Origin: Flavivirga jejuensis
Lineage (GTDB): Bacteria > Bacteroidota > Bacteroidia > Flavobacteriales > Flavobacteriaceae
Reading direction: 5' to 3'
Assembly: GCF_030540765.1 (NCBI RefSeq)
Contig: NZ_JAUOEL010000004.1
Location: 248,001-312,000 of the forward strand
DNA: 64,000 nucleotides
The notes beneath the pieces are model-generated. The model did not search any database. It saw nothing but the letters and a program-made list of their open reading frames with translations, and was not told where the DNA came from. This document shows positions 25,775 to 35,700 of this stretch, piece by piece; positions within the stretch are counted from its first letter, which is position 1, and each line of letters begins with the position of its first letter. A program made the translations under genes and the position numbers.

Positions 25775-26671
25775 TTAAACAGTTTCTAAATGACTATTGT
25801 GTATTTCAATACTATAAGCCGCTTTAAATGTTTGTTGTGGCATTAAAGTTAAAATACCTTCTTTTTCTTTGAGATTCTGATTTGTGTTTTCGTTATCAGC
25901 AATACCAAGCCAAGGTTCTATGCAAACATAATCCCCATTTGGCTTTGCCCAAATACCTAAATAAGGAAAATCTTTATAGTTAACAGTAAGAATAGAACCG
26001 TTAGATTTACTTTTTAAAGTCACTTTTTTAGACTTTAAATCTTTAAAAACAAGAGCGTCAGTATCAAACAAGTCATGCCTTAATGCTAAACTATTTGAGT
26101 TGTTAAAAACAGGTTTAGTAGTATTCGAAATAAGACCATTCTCCATATTTATAACATGTGTTTCAGAGTTTTCTACGTGCTCAAATTCTAAGCAGTAATC
26201 ACTATAATCTTCGTCTTTATATACAGGACATTTAAAAGCAGGATGTCCACCTAGAGAAAAATACAAGGCCTTATCATCATGATTTTTAATAGTATGCGTA
26301 ATGGAAATTATAGTGTCTATAAGTTGGTATGTAATAAGAAACTCAAACCTAAAAGGGTATATTTTTAATGAATTTTCATCATAACTCAATTTAAAAGTTA
26401 AAGAATCTTTACTTTGTTCCTTTAATATGAGTTTGTCATTGTGTCTTATAAAACCATGCTTAGACAATTTATATGATTGATTTTCAAAGAAATAAGTATC
26501 ATCCTTTAAAGCACCAATTATAGGGAATAGGTTAGGAGCATAACTTCCCCAAACCTCTGGATTAGCATCCCACATAAAATCGATTTTATCTTTAACCGAC
26601 GTGATTTTGCATAGCTCTGCGCCCGTTTTTTTAACAGCTATTTTTAGTTTTTCGTTTTCTAAAATGTACAT
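25775..26671 (-). CDS. Aldose 1-epimerase family protein (LacX-like)
   Basis: A 298-residue beta-sandwich protein of the galactose mutarotase superfamily. Family features include SYAPNLFPIIGALKDDTYFF near residue 43-62, KHGFIRHNDK with a catalytic-type His near 72, LGGHPAFKCP with the second His, and a C-terminal CIEPWLGIADNENTN containing the Glu expected to act as base. It probably interconverts sugar anomers in the cytosol; the substrate is unknown. It is monocistronic, downstream of no obvious sugar operon. Confidence 0.88.
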   Translation of the reverse strand: MYILENEKLKIAVKKTGAELCKITSVKDKIDFMWDANPEVWGSYAPNLFPIIGALKDDTYFFENQSYKLSKHGFIRHNDKLILKEQSKDSLTFKLSYDENSLKIYPFRFEFLITYQLIDTIISITHTIKNHDDKALYFSLGGHPAFKCPVYKDEDYSDYCLEFEHVENSETHVINMENGLISNTTKPVFNNSNSLALRHDLFDTDALVFKDLKSKKVTLKSKSNGSILTVNYKDFPYLGIWAKPNGDYVCIEPWLGIADNENTNQNLKEKEGILTLMPQQTFKAAYSIEIHNSHLETV

Positions 26672-26915
26672 AAAAATGAAATATATAAAGTAATAAAATG
26701 ATCTAGACTTTTAGTTTATAACCGAGAATTTAGGTTTTGCATCCTAAATAAAAACATTTTTTGCAGCATAATTATAGTTACAGCACTCAAAAACTATAAA
26801 GTTAAGGTGTAAAACGTGAAATTCGCAGGTAAAATAAAAAGTTTAAAGGACTTCAAGTGACAAAACTTATAATTTTTTAAGGATTCTAACTAACTTTACA
26901 CATTAAATTTTATTA

Positions 26916-28217
26916 TTGAGAACAACACAAACTCACAGTTTAGACAATACTAACCAATTTAAAGACCAATTACTGATTTGGAGTCAGCAATTTGATGATG
27001 TCGTTTGGTTAGATTCTAATAACTACGAACAAAATCATTCCAATTACGAAGCGATATTGGCGGTAGATGCATTTACAAGTATACAAACGAAATTTGAAGG
27101 CAGTTTTGAGAGGCTTAAAGAATACCAAACCAATGTAAACGATTGGATTTTTGGATATTTAACATATGACTTAAAAAATGATGTAGAACCTTTAAAATCT
27201 AATAATTTTGACAGCTTAGAATTTCCAGATTTATACTTTTTTCAACCTAAAAAACTATTTCTATTAAAAGACAACCAAGTAGAAATCCAATATTTAAATT
27301 GTGTTGATGATGAGTTTGAAGAAGATTTAAAAAACATACAACATGGCGAAGCATTACAACGTAACAATCTTTCAACCAAAGAAGACCAGATAAAAATAAA
27401 ACTACGTATACATAAAGATGCATATTTTGAAAAAGTAAACAAGATGCTCGCTCATATCCACCGAGGCGATATTTATGAAGCCAATTTTTGCCAGGAATTT
27501 TATGCAGAAAACACGAGTATAGACCCGTTGGAAACCTATTTAAAACTTAACAATATCTCTAAACCACCATTTGCAACATTCTTAAAATATGGTGATAAAT
27601 ATTTGATGTCGGCATCACCAGAACGTTATTTAAAAAAAGAAGGAGACACTATAATTTCCCAACCAATAAAAGGAACAGCAAAACGTTCGAAGAATAAATT
27701 AGAAGATGACAGACTAAAAAAAGCCCTATCTCAAGACACAAAAGAGCGCAGCGAAAATATTATGATTGTAGACCTGGTACGCAACGACCTATCAAAAACA
27801 GCAAAAAAAGGAAGTGTAAAAGTTGAAGAATTAACAAAAGTATATACGTTCGATCAAGTACATCAAATGATCTCTACAATCACCTCAAAGATAGAAGAAA
27901 CAACACACCCAGTAGACATTATAAAAAGTACATTCCCAATGGGAAGTATGACGGGAGCCCCAAAAATCTCAGCCATGAAAATAATAGAAGACTTAGAAAC
28001 GACCAAACGCGGATTATATTCAGGATCAGTAGGGTATTTTTCTCCCACAGGCAATTTCGATTTTAATGTAGTCATAAGAAGCATTCTGTACAACCAAACC
28101 AAGAAATATGTATCCTATTCAGTAGGCGGAGCCATCACAGCAAAAAGTGACCCCTTAAAAGAATACGAAGAATGTCTACTAAAAGCAAAAGCAATGCGAA
28201 CAGTGTTGGAGAGTTAG
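26916..28217 (+). CDS. pabB: Aminodeoxychorismate synthase component I
   Basis: A 433-residue chorismate-binding enzyme of the PabB/TrpE family. It makes 4-amino-4-deoxychorismate for folate synthesis. Core motifs: LMSASPERYL, QPIKGTAKR, KERSENIMIVDLVRNDLSK, VHQMISTI and FPMGSMTGAPKISAMKIIEDLE, followed by GLYSGSVGYFSPTGNFDFNV. The start is a TTG at 26916. PabB is preferred over TrpE because of the short, reduced N-terminal part and isolation from trp genes; the distinction is not certain. The TAG stop is in register with a heptamer array that begins at 28218. Confidence 0.88.
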   Translation: MRTTQTHSLDNTNQFKDQLLIWSQQFDDVVWLDSNNYEQNHSNYEAILAVDAFTSIQTKFEGSFERLKEYQTNVNDWIFGYLTYDLKNDVEPLKSNNFDSLEFPDLYFFQPKKLFLLKDNQVEIQYLNCVDDEFEEDLKNIQHGEALQRNNLSTKEDQIKIKLRIHKDAYFEKVNKMLAHIHRGDIYEANFCQEFYAENTSIDPLETYLKLNNISKPPFATFLKYGDKYLMSASPERYLKKEGDTIISQPIKGTAKRSKNKLEDDRLKKALSQDTKERSENIMIVDLVRNDLSKTAKKGSVKVEELTKVYTFDQVHQMISTITSKIEETTHPVDIIKSTFPMGSMTGAPKISAMKIIEDLETTKRGLYSGSVGYFSPTGNFDFNVVIRSILYNQTKKYVSYSVGGAITAKSDPLKEYEECLLKAKAMRTVLES

Positions 28218-28852
28218 TGTTCAGTATTCAGTGTTCAGTAGGCAGTGTTCAGTATTCAGTAAACAGTGTTCAGTGTTCAGTGCTCAGTAAACAGCATTTA
28301 GCAAACAGTGTTCAGTAAGCAGAGGTTAGTAAGCAGTACTTCCTTTGCGGCTTAGCGTCTCAGCGAGATAAAGTACCAACATAAAATTATAATAAAAAGA
28401 TTCTCCACAGTCATTTTTAGTAAGATTATAGAATTGTTTTTCAGTAAACAGTGCCCAGTGGTAGTATTCAGTAAACAGTGGTTAGTTAACAGTATTCAGT
28501 GCTCAGTAAACAGTATTCAGTAAACAGTGTTCAGTAAGCAGAGGTTAGTAAGCAGTACTTCCTTTGCGGCTTTGCGACTTAGCGAGAAATAACCTATCAA
28601 CAAAAAATTATAATAAAGGGTTCACCACAGACATTTCCAGTAAGACTATAGAGTTGTTTTTTACATATAATATTTAATAATAAGCAAAACAGTATTTAAT
28701 AATAAGTAAACAATAATCAATAAACAGCATTCCCTTTGCGCCTCAGCGTCTTAGAGAGAGAGAGAAACCATCCCCACAAAAGAAAAAACACACCCCTAAG
28801 TTATCTCAGCAAATCCCAACAGAACTAAAATTAAAAATATTAACTTTGAAAC
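28218..28852. repeat. Intergenic region with two degenerate heptamer arrays, duplicated
   Basis: Array 1 (28218-28336) is 17 consecutive heptamers of consensus TnnnCAG, such as TGTTCAG, TATTCAG and TAAACAG. Array 2 (28438-28555) has 16 heptamers and one hexamer of the same kind. Each array is followed by a similar segment containing CCTTTGCGGCTT and GCGAG and then a stretch near TTATAATAAA, so the whole unit of 220 bp is tandemly duplicated. A third CCTTTGCGCC segment lies near 28730. There is no gene. Confidence 0.85.
28841..28848 (+). promoter_or_regulatory. -7 box (TAACTTTG) immediately upstream of tilS
   Basis: TAACTTTG matches TAnnTTTG and ends 4 bp before the GTG start at 28853. Transcription would then begin at or just inside the start codon, suggesting a leaderless mRNA. 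No TTG is visible at the -33 position, which weakens the call. Confidence 0.4.
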
Positions 28853-30163
28853 GTGTTAGAACAGTTCAAAAAACATATAAATAAAAAGCACCCTTACCTA
28901 AACGATAGTAAGCTCCTAATAACCATTTCAGGAGGCGTAGACAGTATCGTTTTAACCCATCTATGCCATCAACTAAACCTAAACATAACCTTAGCCCATT
29001 GTAATTTTAATTTACGAGGAAAAGAAAGCGATGCCGATGAAGACTTCGTATTACAACTAGCAGAAGAATTAGACATAGAAATATTCATAGAAAGTTTTGA
29101 TACAGAAACCTATTCCAATGAAAAAAAGCTGTCCACACAAATGGCGGCTCGAAAATTACGATACGATTGGTTTCAAGAATTAGCAGTACAATTACAATTC
29201 GATTATATATTAACAGCACACCATGCAGACGATAACCTAGAAACCTTTTTAATCAATTTATCCAGAGGAACAGGAATAGATGGCCTAACAGGAATCCCAG
29301 AAGTCAATAATAACATCGTTAGACCATTACTAACAACCCCAAGAGAATCTATCGAAACATACGCCAAAGAAAACCATTTAAAATGGCGAGAAGACAGTAG
29401 TAATACATCAACTAAATATCTAAGAAATAAATTGCGGCATGATGTCATACCAACATTAAAAGAGATCAATCCACAACTATTACAAAATTTCAAGAGTACA
29501 CTTAACAATCTAAACGATACAGCAGATATCGTTAAAGAAAGCGTAAAAGAAGTCTTAAAAGGAGCCAGAACGACCGAAAAAGATCAAGAAGCATACAAGA
29601 TTTCAGAATTCAAAAAATTAAACAATCCAAAAGCCTATTTATTCGAAGCATTTAAAGACTACGGATTTACAGAATGGAATGATATCGTTAACTTATTAGA
29701 AGCACAATCAGGAAAACAGATCCTCTCAACAACACACCGTTTAATAAAAGACAGAGAACATATTTTATTAAGTGAGATAGACCTAGAAAAAGAAGACACA
29801 CTAATTACAATTTCGAAAACAGATAAACAAGTAAAAACAGACATAGGAATTTTATTTTTTGATGAAGCAGATACTATTCTAGAAAAAAACAAGCAAACTA
29901 TATATGTAGATAAAGAAGCATTAAAATATCCGCTAATCATCAGGAAATGGGAAGAAGGTGATGTGTTTTACCCATTAGGAATGTCTGGAAAAAAGAAACT
30001 AAGTAAGTATTTTAAAGACGAAAAACTATCGCTTTTAGACAAAGAAAATGTAAGGCTGTTATGCTCTGGAGGAGATATCATATGGATATTAGGAAAGCGG
30101 GCAGATAACCGTTTTAAAGTAAAAGAAAAAACAAAAAATATTCTAAAAATAGAATTAAAGTGA
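28853..30163 (+). CDS. tilS: tRNA(Ile)-lysidine synthase
   Basis: A 436-residue N-type ATP pyrophosphatase that makes lysidine at C34 of tRNA-Ile(CAU), an essential reaction. The PP-loop SGGVDS is at 26-31, followed by [20 protein letters not shown], and [20 protein letters not shown] near 123-142. The RPLL and KEN-containing N-domain end and the C-terminal substrate-binding domain ([20 protein letters not shown]) follow. The start is GTG at 28853. An adenine deaminase gene follows after a short gap. Confidence 0.95.
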   Translation: MLEQFKKHINKKHPYLNDSKLLITISGGVDSIVLTHLCHQLNLNITLAHCNFNLRGKESDADEDFVLQLAEELDIEIFIESFDTETYSNEKKLSTQMAARKLRYDWFQELAVQLQFDYILTAHHADDNLETFLINLSRGTGIDGLTGIPEVNNNIVRPLLTTPRESIETYAKENHLKWREDSSNTSTKYLRNKLRHDVIPTLKEINPQLLQNFKSTLNNLNDTADIVKESVKEVLKGARTTEKDQEAYKISEFKKLNNPKAYLFEAFKDYGFTEWNDIVNLLEAQSGKQILSTTHRLIKDREHILLSEIDLEKEDTLITISKTDKQVKTDIGILFFDEADTILEKNKQTIYVDKEALKYPLIIRKWEEGDVFYPLGMSGKKKLSKYFKDEKLSLLDKENVRLLCSGGDIIWILGKRADNRFKVKEKTKNILKIELK

Positions 30164-30239
30164 TCGTATCATTCCTATGTGTCACACAGAGCACAGTCGA
30201 AGTGAAAACAGGAATTCACTTTTAAAAAACAAATACAAT

Positions 30240-31859
30240 TTGAAACTACAAGGCAATATAGTAGACATACAAAACAAACGCATATTTAAAGGAGAAATCA
30301 CTTTTAAAAACGGAAAAATTTCTACCATTCAAGAAAAAGAACACAATGTAAATCATTATATACTACCAGGGTTTGTAGATGCTCATATTCATATAGAAAG
30401 CTCTATGCTGGTACCAAGTGAGTTTGCACGTTTGGCAGTCACGCACGGCACAGTAGCCACGGTTTCCGATCCTCATGAAATAGCAAATGTATTAGGAGTT
30501 GAAGGCGTTGAATTTATGATTGATAACGGTAAAAAAGTACCATTTAAGTTTAATTTCGGAGCACCATCTTGTGTACCAGCAACCAGTTTCGAATCGGCGG
30601 GAGCCGTTATAGATTCAGAAGCGATTAAAATACTTCTTGAAAACCCAGATATCAAGTATTTAGCAGAAATGATGAACTATCCAGGCGTATTGTTTGATGA
30701 CGAAGAAGTCATGAAAAAGGTAGCTTGGGCGAAACATTATAATAAACCCGTTGATGGTCATGCACCAGGCTTAAGAGGAGACGATGTTACTAAATATATA
30801 AATGCAGGAATCTCTACAGACCACGAATGTTTTACCTATGAAGAAGCCTTAGAAAAGCTTAAAAAAGGAATGAAAGTTCTAATTAGAGAGGGGAGTGCCG
30901 CTAAAAACTTTGAAGCCTTAATAGATTTACTACCAGAACATTTTGAAAACATGATGTTTTGTAGTGATGATAAACACCCAGATGATCTACTACTACATCA
31001 CATCAATAATCTATGTGTCAGAGCCGTAGCAAAAGGAATAGACATTTTTAAAGTGTTAAAATCCGCATGTATCAACCCCGTAAAACATTATAATTTAGAC
31101 GTTGGGTTATTGCAAGAAGGTGATTTTGCAGATCTTATAATTGTAGAAGATTTAATCAACTTTAAAACCCTTCAAACCTATATAAACGGCACATTGGTTT
31201 TCGATAAAGGAACCTCTTTAATACAACCAGTAGCTTTTGAGAACCTTAATAATTTCAATAGCAATAAAAAAGACGTATCAGATTTTAGATTAGAATCGTC
31301 ATCCAAACAAATTCGAGTTATAGAAGCTTTAGAAGGACAATTAGTAACAAATGAACACATTGCTAACACTTCAGTTTTAAATGGAAATTTGGTTTCTAAT
31401 ATTGAAAATGATATCCTTAAAATGACAGTTGTAAATAGATACCAAGATCAAAAACCAGCCATAGCCTTTATTAAGAATTTCGGATTAAAAGAAGGCGCAA
31501 TAGCTTCCTCTGTGGGGCATGATTCACATAATATTATAGCAGTAGGAGTGAGTGATGAAGCTATTTGTAAAGCCGTTAATTTACTAATTGAGAATAAAGG
31601 AGGCATTTGTGCTATTTCAAATTCCGAAGAAAAAGTAGTACCACTTCCCGTTGCAGGGATTATGAGCGATCAAGATGGTGAAACGATAGGAAAACAATAT
31701 GCAGAATTAGATACCATGGCAAAGCAATTAGGTAGTAGTCTTAACGCCCCATATATGACATTATCATTCATGGCTTTATTAGTCATCCCATCATTAAAAC
31801 TAAGCGATAAAGGATTATTTAATGGCACCGATTTTAAATTTACGTCCCTAGAAATTTAA
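30240..31859 (+). CDS. ade: Adenine deaminase
   Basis: A zinc/manganese amidohydrolase converting adenine to hypoxanthine. Motifs: [17 protein letters not shown] for the metal site, [43 protein letters not shown] and a [12 protein letters not shown] segment. The C-terminal domain contains [12 protein letters not shown]. The frame extends back to an ATG at 30177. Those 21 extra residues ([14 protein letters not shown] and more) are encoded by a dispersed intergenic repeat (ACAGAGCACAGTCGAAGTG) and are not family-like, so TTG at 30240 (MKLQGN) is preferred; about 539 residues. It is likely co-transcribed with tilS. Confidence 0.93.
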   Translation: MKLQGNIVDIQNKRIFKGEITFKNGKISTIQEKEHNVNHYILPGFVDAHIHIESSMLVPSEFARLAVTHGTVATVSDPHEIANVLGVEGVEFMIDNGKKVPFKFNFGAPSCVPATSFESAGAVIDSEAIKILLENPDIKYLAEMMNYPGVLFDDEEVMKKVAWAKHYNKPVDGHAPGLRGDDVTKYINAGISTDHECFTYEEALEKLKKGMKVLIREGSAAKNFEALIDLLPEHFENMMFCSDDKHPDDLLLHHINNLCVRAVAKGIDIFKVLKSACINPVKHYNLDVGLLQEGDFADLIIVEDLINFKTLQTYINGTLVFDKGTSLIQPVAFENLNNFNSNKKDVSDFRLESSSKQIRVIEALEGQLVTNEHIANTSVLNGNLVSNIENDILKMTVVNRYQDQKPAIAFIKNFGLKEGAIASSVGHDSHNIIAVGVSDEAICKAVNLLIENKGGICAISNSEEKVVPLPVAGIMSDQDGETIGKQYAELDTMAKQLGSSLNAPYMTLSFMALLVIPSLKLSDKGLFNGTDFKFTSLEI

Positions 31860-31868
31860 TTTTTAACG

Positions 31869-31945
31869 ACCAAACACCAAACACCAAACACCAAACACCA
31901 AACACTGAACACTGAGCACCGAACACTGAAAACCCAACACTAAAC
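31869..31945. repeat. Heptamer array ending 2 bp before a start codon
   Basis: Eleven consecutive heptamers: five ACCAAAC, then ACTGAAC, ACTGAGC, ACCGAAC, ACTGAAA, ACCCAAC and ACTAAAC, followed by AC and the ATG at 31948. The sequence is the opposite strand of the CAG-type heptamers at 28218. Confidence 0.85.
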
Positions 31946-31947
31946 AC

Positions 31948-32910
31948 ATGCCAATAATAGAATCAACCTACAAACCACCTTTCCTTTTAAAAAATGGCTT
32001 TATTTCAACAGTATATTCAGGATTAGTTAGGCGCGTTCAAGGAGTCGAACAAAAAAGAGAACGTATCACTTTATTCGATGGTGATTTTATCGATTTAGAT
32101 TGGAGTTTCTCAAAAACAAAAACCAATAAGCTTCTTATATTACTGCATGGATTAGAAGGCAACGGACAGAGACCTTATATGAAAGGCCCAGCAAAACTTT
32201 TTAATGATAATGATATTGATGCCGTTTGTGTAAATTTTAGAGGATGTAGCGGAGAAGATAATTTAAAGTTCCGTAGTTACCATTCTGGAGCTACCGAAGA
32301 TTTAGAGGCTGTTATTACACACATTATTTCAGAAAAAGACTATTCAGAAATATATTTAAAAGGTATCAGTTTGGGCGCTAATATGATTTTAAAATATTTA
32401 GGAGAAAGAGAAGTAATACCCAATCAAATAAAAGCAGCCATTACAGCATCTGCGCCCTGTTATTTGTATGGTTCCGCTAAAGCGTTGCATACTTTTAAAA
32501 ACAAACTGTATCACGATCGATTTTTAAAATATTTAGTGAATCGCCTAAAAACGAAGCAACAAAATTTCAAAGAAGATTTAAGTGACGAAGACGTTGCCTC
32601 AATAAAAACATTGTTCGATTTTGATAATATTTACACCTCTAAAGCACACGGTTTTAAAGATGCTTTAGATTATTATGAAAAATCTAGCTGTTTACAATTT
32701 CTTCCTAACATAAAAATACCAACACTAATAATAAACGCTTTAAACGATTCCTTTTTATCTCCAGAATGTTATCCAGTAAAAGAGGCAAAAAACAACCCCA
32801 ATCTTTATTTAGAAATGCCACAACATGGAGGGCATGTAGGGTTTGTAGACAAAAAGAATGTTTACTACAATGAAAAACGAGCTTTAGAGTTTGTTAAAGA
32901 AACTCATTAA
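31948..32910 (+). CDS. YheT-like alpha/beta hydrolase
   Basis: A 320-residue alpha/beta-fold hydrolase of the YheT/EMB8 group. Oxyanion region LLILLHGLEGNGQRPYMKG (about 61-79), VNFRGCSGE, the nucleophile elbow GISLGAN (about residue 139-145) and the C-terminal catalytic His in PQHGGHVGF. It hydrolyses an ester or amide that is not known. The heptamer array forms its 5' leader, so the array is probably transcribed. It is likely cytosolic, with no signal peptide. Confidence 0.87.
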   Translation: MPIIESTYKPPFLLKNGFISTVYSGLVRRVQGVEQKRERITLFDGDFIDLDWSFSKTKTNKLLILLHGLEGNGQRPYMKGPAKLFNDNDIDAVCVNFRGCSGEDNLKFRSYHSGATEDLEAVITHIISEKDYSEIYLKGISLGANMILKYLGEREVIPNQIKAAITASAPCYLYGSAKALHTFKNKLYHDRFLKYLVNRLKTKQQNFKEDLSDEDVASIKTLFDFDNIYTSKAHGFKDALDYYEKSSCLQFLPNIKIPTLIINALNDSFLSPECYPVKEAKNNPNLYLEMPQHGGHVGFVDKKNVYYNEKRALEFVKETH

Positions 32911-32936
32911 CCAGATTTCTATAACCATTTTACACC

Positions 32937-33836
32937 TTATAGAACATCATCAATCACTTCTATTTCAGTAGTTTTTCTATCAAAAAAAGCCTCGACCTCT
33001 TCTCTATAAACATCATTTTTAAATTCTTCGGGATAATGATCTGTCCATTTTATATTCTTTTTATGTGTTATTTCGTTTATGCTTTTTTTAGAAATAAAGG
33101 ACTGAATATGATAGCTTGTTTTTTCATACCGACCTTGGTGCACACGTTTTTCTACCACACGAAGAAAACGAGAAGTATTTTTAGTATAAAACACATAGAC
33201 TATTATCAGACTCAGTATAACAACTCCTATTGTATAAAACGGTTGGGGTGAGTACCAAGCCAAGCCAAATAACAAGACAGGAAGAAGTAAATACAAAAAA
33301 TGTTTAGAGGTATTTGTTTCTGCTTTTAAGATATTATTTTTCTCCCTAAACTTATGAATAAATTTAGGTTTTAGTATAGCCTTTTTTATTGGTGATAGTA
33401 AAATTTCATCCACCTTTTTCTCAATAGTTTTCTGGTCAAAAAAGGCCTCCATACTTTCTTTACTACCTGATTCAACGTCTTTCCATTTTACACGTTTTTT
33501 AATTAAAAAAACCTCTAATTTTTTGGAAGAAAGACATGTTTGAACCACATAATATTGTTTTTTATTTGAGCCTCTTTGTTCTGTTCTTTTTATAAGGCGA
33601 TAATAGCGATAGTAAAAATTATTATACAATTTATAGCTTATTATTGCTAATACTACGGTTGCTACTAGTATAAATAAAGGCCAGACACTATAAAAAAGAA
33701 CTAATACTAGGCAGGCAATAAATGGGAATGTTAAACTGGTTAGTATAAAATCATAATTACTTACATGACTATAGTTGGTTTTATCATACCAATAAGGCTT
33801 GTGTAGTGATTTTCTAATTTGGGACGTTTCTTTCAT
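32937..33836 (-). CDS. Two-module membrane protein, paralogue 1 (unknown family)
   Basis: The homologous start is the ATG at 33836 (MKETSQIRKSLHKPYWYD); the frame is open to 33911. About 300 residues with an internal duplication. Each half has two hydrophobic helices, then a HRYYRLIKRTEQ-type (or RFLRVVEKRVHQG) segment, a YYVVQTCLSSKKL-type (or YHIQSFISKKSI) segment, a WKD/WTD segment and an AFFDRKT- or AFFDQKT-type end. The RKSLHKPYWYD start is echoed at the start of the second half. It lies 97 bp from its paralogue in the same direction. It might be a scaffold or sensor; no catalytic motif is visible. Confidence 0.75.
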   Translation of the reverse strand: MKETSQIRKSLHKPYWYDKTNYSHVSNYDFILTSLTFPFIACLVLVLFYSVWPLFILVATVVLAIISYKLYNNFYYRYYRLIKRTEQRGSNKKQYYVVQTCLSSKKLEVFLIKKRVKWKDVESGSKESMEAFFDQKTIEKKVDEILLSPIKKAILKPKFIHKFREKNNILKAETNTSKHFLYLLLPVLLFGLAWYSPQPFYTIGVVILSLIIVYVFYTKNTSRFLRVVEKRVHQGRYEKTSYHIQSFISKKSINEITHKKNIKWTDHYPEEFKNDVYREEVEAFFDRKTTEIEVIDDVL

Positions 33837-33932
33837 TTTTGTTTTTATATAAATTAGAGGATTGTTTTTTAAGATCGTATTTTTTAGGAGTAAACTATTT
33901 TGATTTACCACAGAAAATCAATTCTTGTTATA

Positions 33933-34874
33933 TCATAAAACTTCTTCTATAACTTTTTTTTCAATGGTATCTTTATCAAAATAATACTCAGCACTTTTTC
34001 TGGAAATGTTTGGTTTAAATTCATGATGTTCATAATATTTCCATTTTATATCTTTTTTACGTTCTATTTTTTCTAGCTTTTTTTTGGAAATAAATGATTG
34101 TAAATGGTATGATGTCTTTTTATAGCGACCTTGCCACACAGTGCTTTCTATCAATCGAATATAACGATGGTTCTTTCTTATATAAAGTTGATACACTACT
34201 ATGGTGCAAAATATAATAATCCCATGCATAGCCAAATAACCAAATAAAAACATGCTTGAGGGCATAAATAATATTAATAACCTAAGTGAAATGATGATTA
34301 AAACGATCCCAAGTAGTATTCCAGGAACTATTAATGTAGATACATGGAAATTGTTTTTCTCAAAAAATTTATCACTGAATTTAGGCTTATGTATCGACTT
34401 CCTAATTTGAGATATTACAATGTCACTTCCCTTATTTTCAATCGTTTTACGATCAAAAAAAGCCTCAGCCTTTTTTTTACCAGAATCATCATAAAATAAC
34501 TTCACATTTTTCCATGTCGCATTCCCTTTATGAACTATTTTTTCTAGTTTTTTGTATGAAATACATGATTGAACAGCATAATATATACGATCTTCATTTT
34601 TACCTTGTTGTTCTGTTATTTTTAATATTCGATAATAGCGGTGATAAAAAGTGTTATAAATTTTAAATGCTACTATCATTACTACTACAGATATGCCTAA
34701 AATATATAAGGACAAATGAATCGTTAAATATATTACTAGAAAACCAAAAATAGTAATTAAAGCTATGAATATCATAAACAGGAACAGAGTCATATCCCCT
34801 CTATTACTACGATTGGTGTTGTCGTATCTATAAGGTTTGTGTAATGATTTTCGAACTTGGGGCGTTTCTTTCAT
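33933..34874 (-). CDS. Two-module membrane protein, paralogue 2 (unknown family)
   Basis: A 313-residue paralogue of the gene at 32937. The first half opens with KETPQVRKSLHKPYRYD and has two membrane helices (about 29-75), RYYRILKITEQQG, YYAVQSCISYKKLEKI and AEAFFDRKTIE. The second half repeats this: SQIRKSIHKPKFSDKF, two helices (about 177-240), RYIRLIESTVWQG, YHLQSFISKKKLEKI and AEYYFDKDTIE. The two genes thus hold four copies of one module of roughly 150 residues. Cytoplasmic basic segments between helices suggest nucleic acid or lipid-headgroup contact; this is a guess. Confidence 0.75.
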   Translation of the reverse strand: MKETPQVRKSLHKPYRYDNTNRSNRGDMTLFLFMIFIALITIFGFLVIYLTIHLSLYILGISVVVMIVAFKIYNTFYHRYYRILKITEQQGKNEDRIYYAVQSCISYKKLEKIVHKGNATWKNVKLFYDDSGKKKAEAFFDRKTIENKGSDIVISQIRKSIHKPKFSDKFFEKNNFHVSTLIVPGILLGIVLIIISLRLLILFMPSSMFLFGYLAMHGIIIFCTIVVYQLYIRKNHRYIRLIESTVWQGRYKKTSYHLQSFISKKKLEKIERKKDIKWKYYEHHEFKPNISRKSAEYYFDKDTIEKKVIEEVL

Positions 34875-35074
34875 CTTTGTTTTTCTATAATTTAGATTAT
34901 TCTTTCTGTACGACTATAAATGATATGGTCATATCCTATAGAACCTGTGTTTTGAAGATTTCTTTCAGAGGGCTGAATCAATTTGTTTAATCTCTTGAAT
35001 ATGAGATGTAAGGCATAAAGGTATACTTATTAGTCTTGAATAAGTAAAATTTGTTACAAATCTAGCCGAGGTTA

Positions 35075-35536
35075 TTAAATATAAAACTCCGAAGAATTCT
35101 TAATATCCTTTAAAACAAACGTACTATTTAATACACCAATATTTTCAATTTTAGAAAGTTTATACTTTACGAAATTATGATAATCTTCCAGCCCTTTTGT
35201 GTTTATTTTTAAAATAAAGTCTACCTGACCAGCCATATGATAGCATTCTTGAACTTCGTCTAAATTTTGAATTTGCTCTTCAAATTTTTCAATAAAAGCT
35301 TCACTGTGATAACGCATAGAAACTTGACATATAGTAGTTACAGATCGTTCAATGAGTTTTTTATCAAGTATAGCGACATATTTTTTAATAAATCCTTGAT
35401 TTTCAAGTCTACGAATGCGCTCATAAACAGGAGAAGGCGTTAAGTTTAAAATTTTAGCAATTTCTTTAGCTGTTTTTTTAGAATCATTTTGTAAAATTCT
35501 AAGTATGGTAATGTCTGTTTGGTCTAAATTTTCCAT
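35075..35536 (-). CDS. Lrp/AsnC-family transcriptional regulator
   Basis: A 153-residue regulator. The N-terminal HTH is at about 5-60 (TDITILRILQNDSKKTAKEI, LTPSPVYERIRRLENQGFIK). The C-terminal RAM/AsnC ligand-binding domain (about 70-150) contains VQECYHMAGQVDFILKI. It is divergent from tdh with a 164-bp gap, and threonine or glycine metabolism is a classic Lrp-type target. It probably regulates itself and tdh in response to an amino acid; that is inferred. Confidence 0.92.
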   Translation of the reverse strand: MENLDQTDITILRILQNDSKKTAKEIAKILNLTPSPVYERIRRLENQGFIKKYVAILDKKLIERSVTTICQVSMRYHSEAFIEKFEEQIQNLDEVQECYHMAGQVDFILKINTKGLEDYHNFVKYKLSKIENIGVLNSTFVLKDIKNSSEFYI

Positions 35537-35669
35537 AATGTGTCAAATAAAAATTATTGCAAAAAACGATTATTTAATTGTTTAAAAGTAAATATAGCTG
35601 TTATTTGATTATAAAAAAGATATAATTACTTAATTAATTTATATATTTTATTTTAAAAGCTGTAATATT

Positions 35670-35695
35670 TAATTTTGAAAGCAAATAATGCTTTT
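35670..35695 (+). promoter_or_regulatory. -7 box and adjacent inverted repeat of tdh
   Basis: TAATTTTG (35670-35677) matches TAnnTTTG and lies 23 bp before the tdh ATG. The -33 region is poor, which fits activator control. AAAGCA and TGCTTT (35680-35694) form an inverted repeat over the expected start of transcription and may be part of the Lrp site. Confidence 0.45.
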
Positions 35696-35700
35696 AAATT

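Noticed and set aside
28218-28555. The regular short repeats were considered as a CRISPR array.
   Set aside because: The unit is 7 bp with no spacers, and no cas genes are near.
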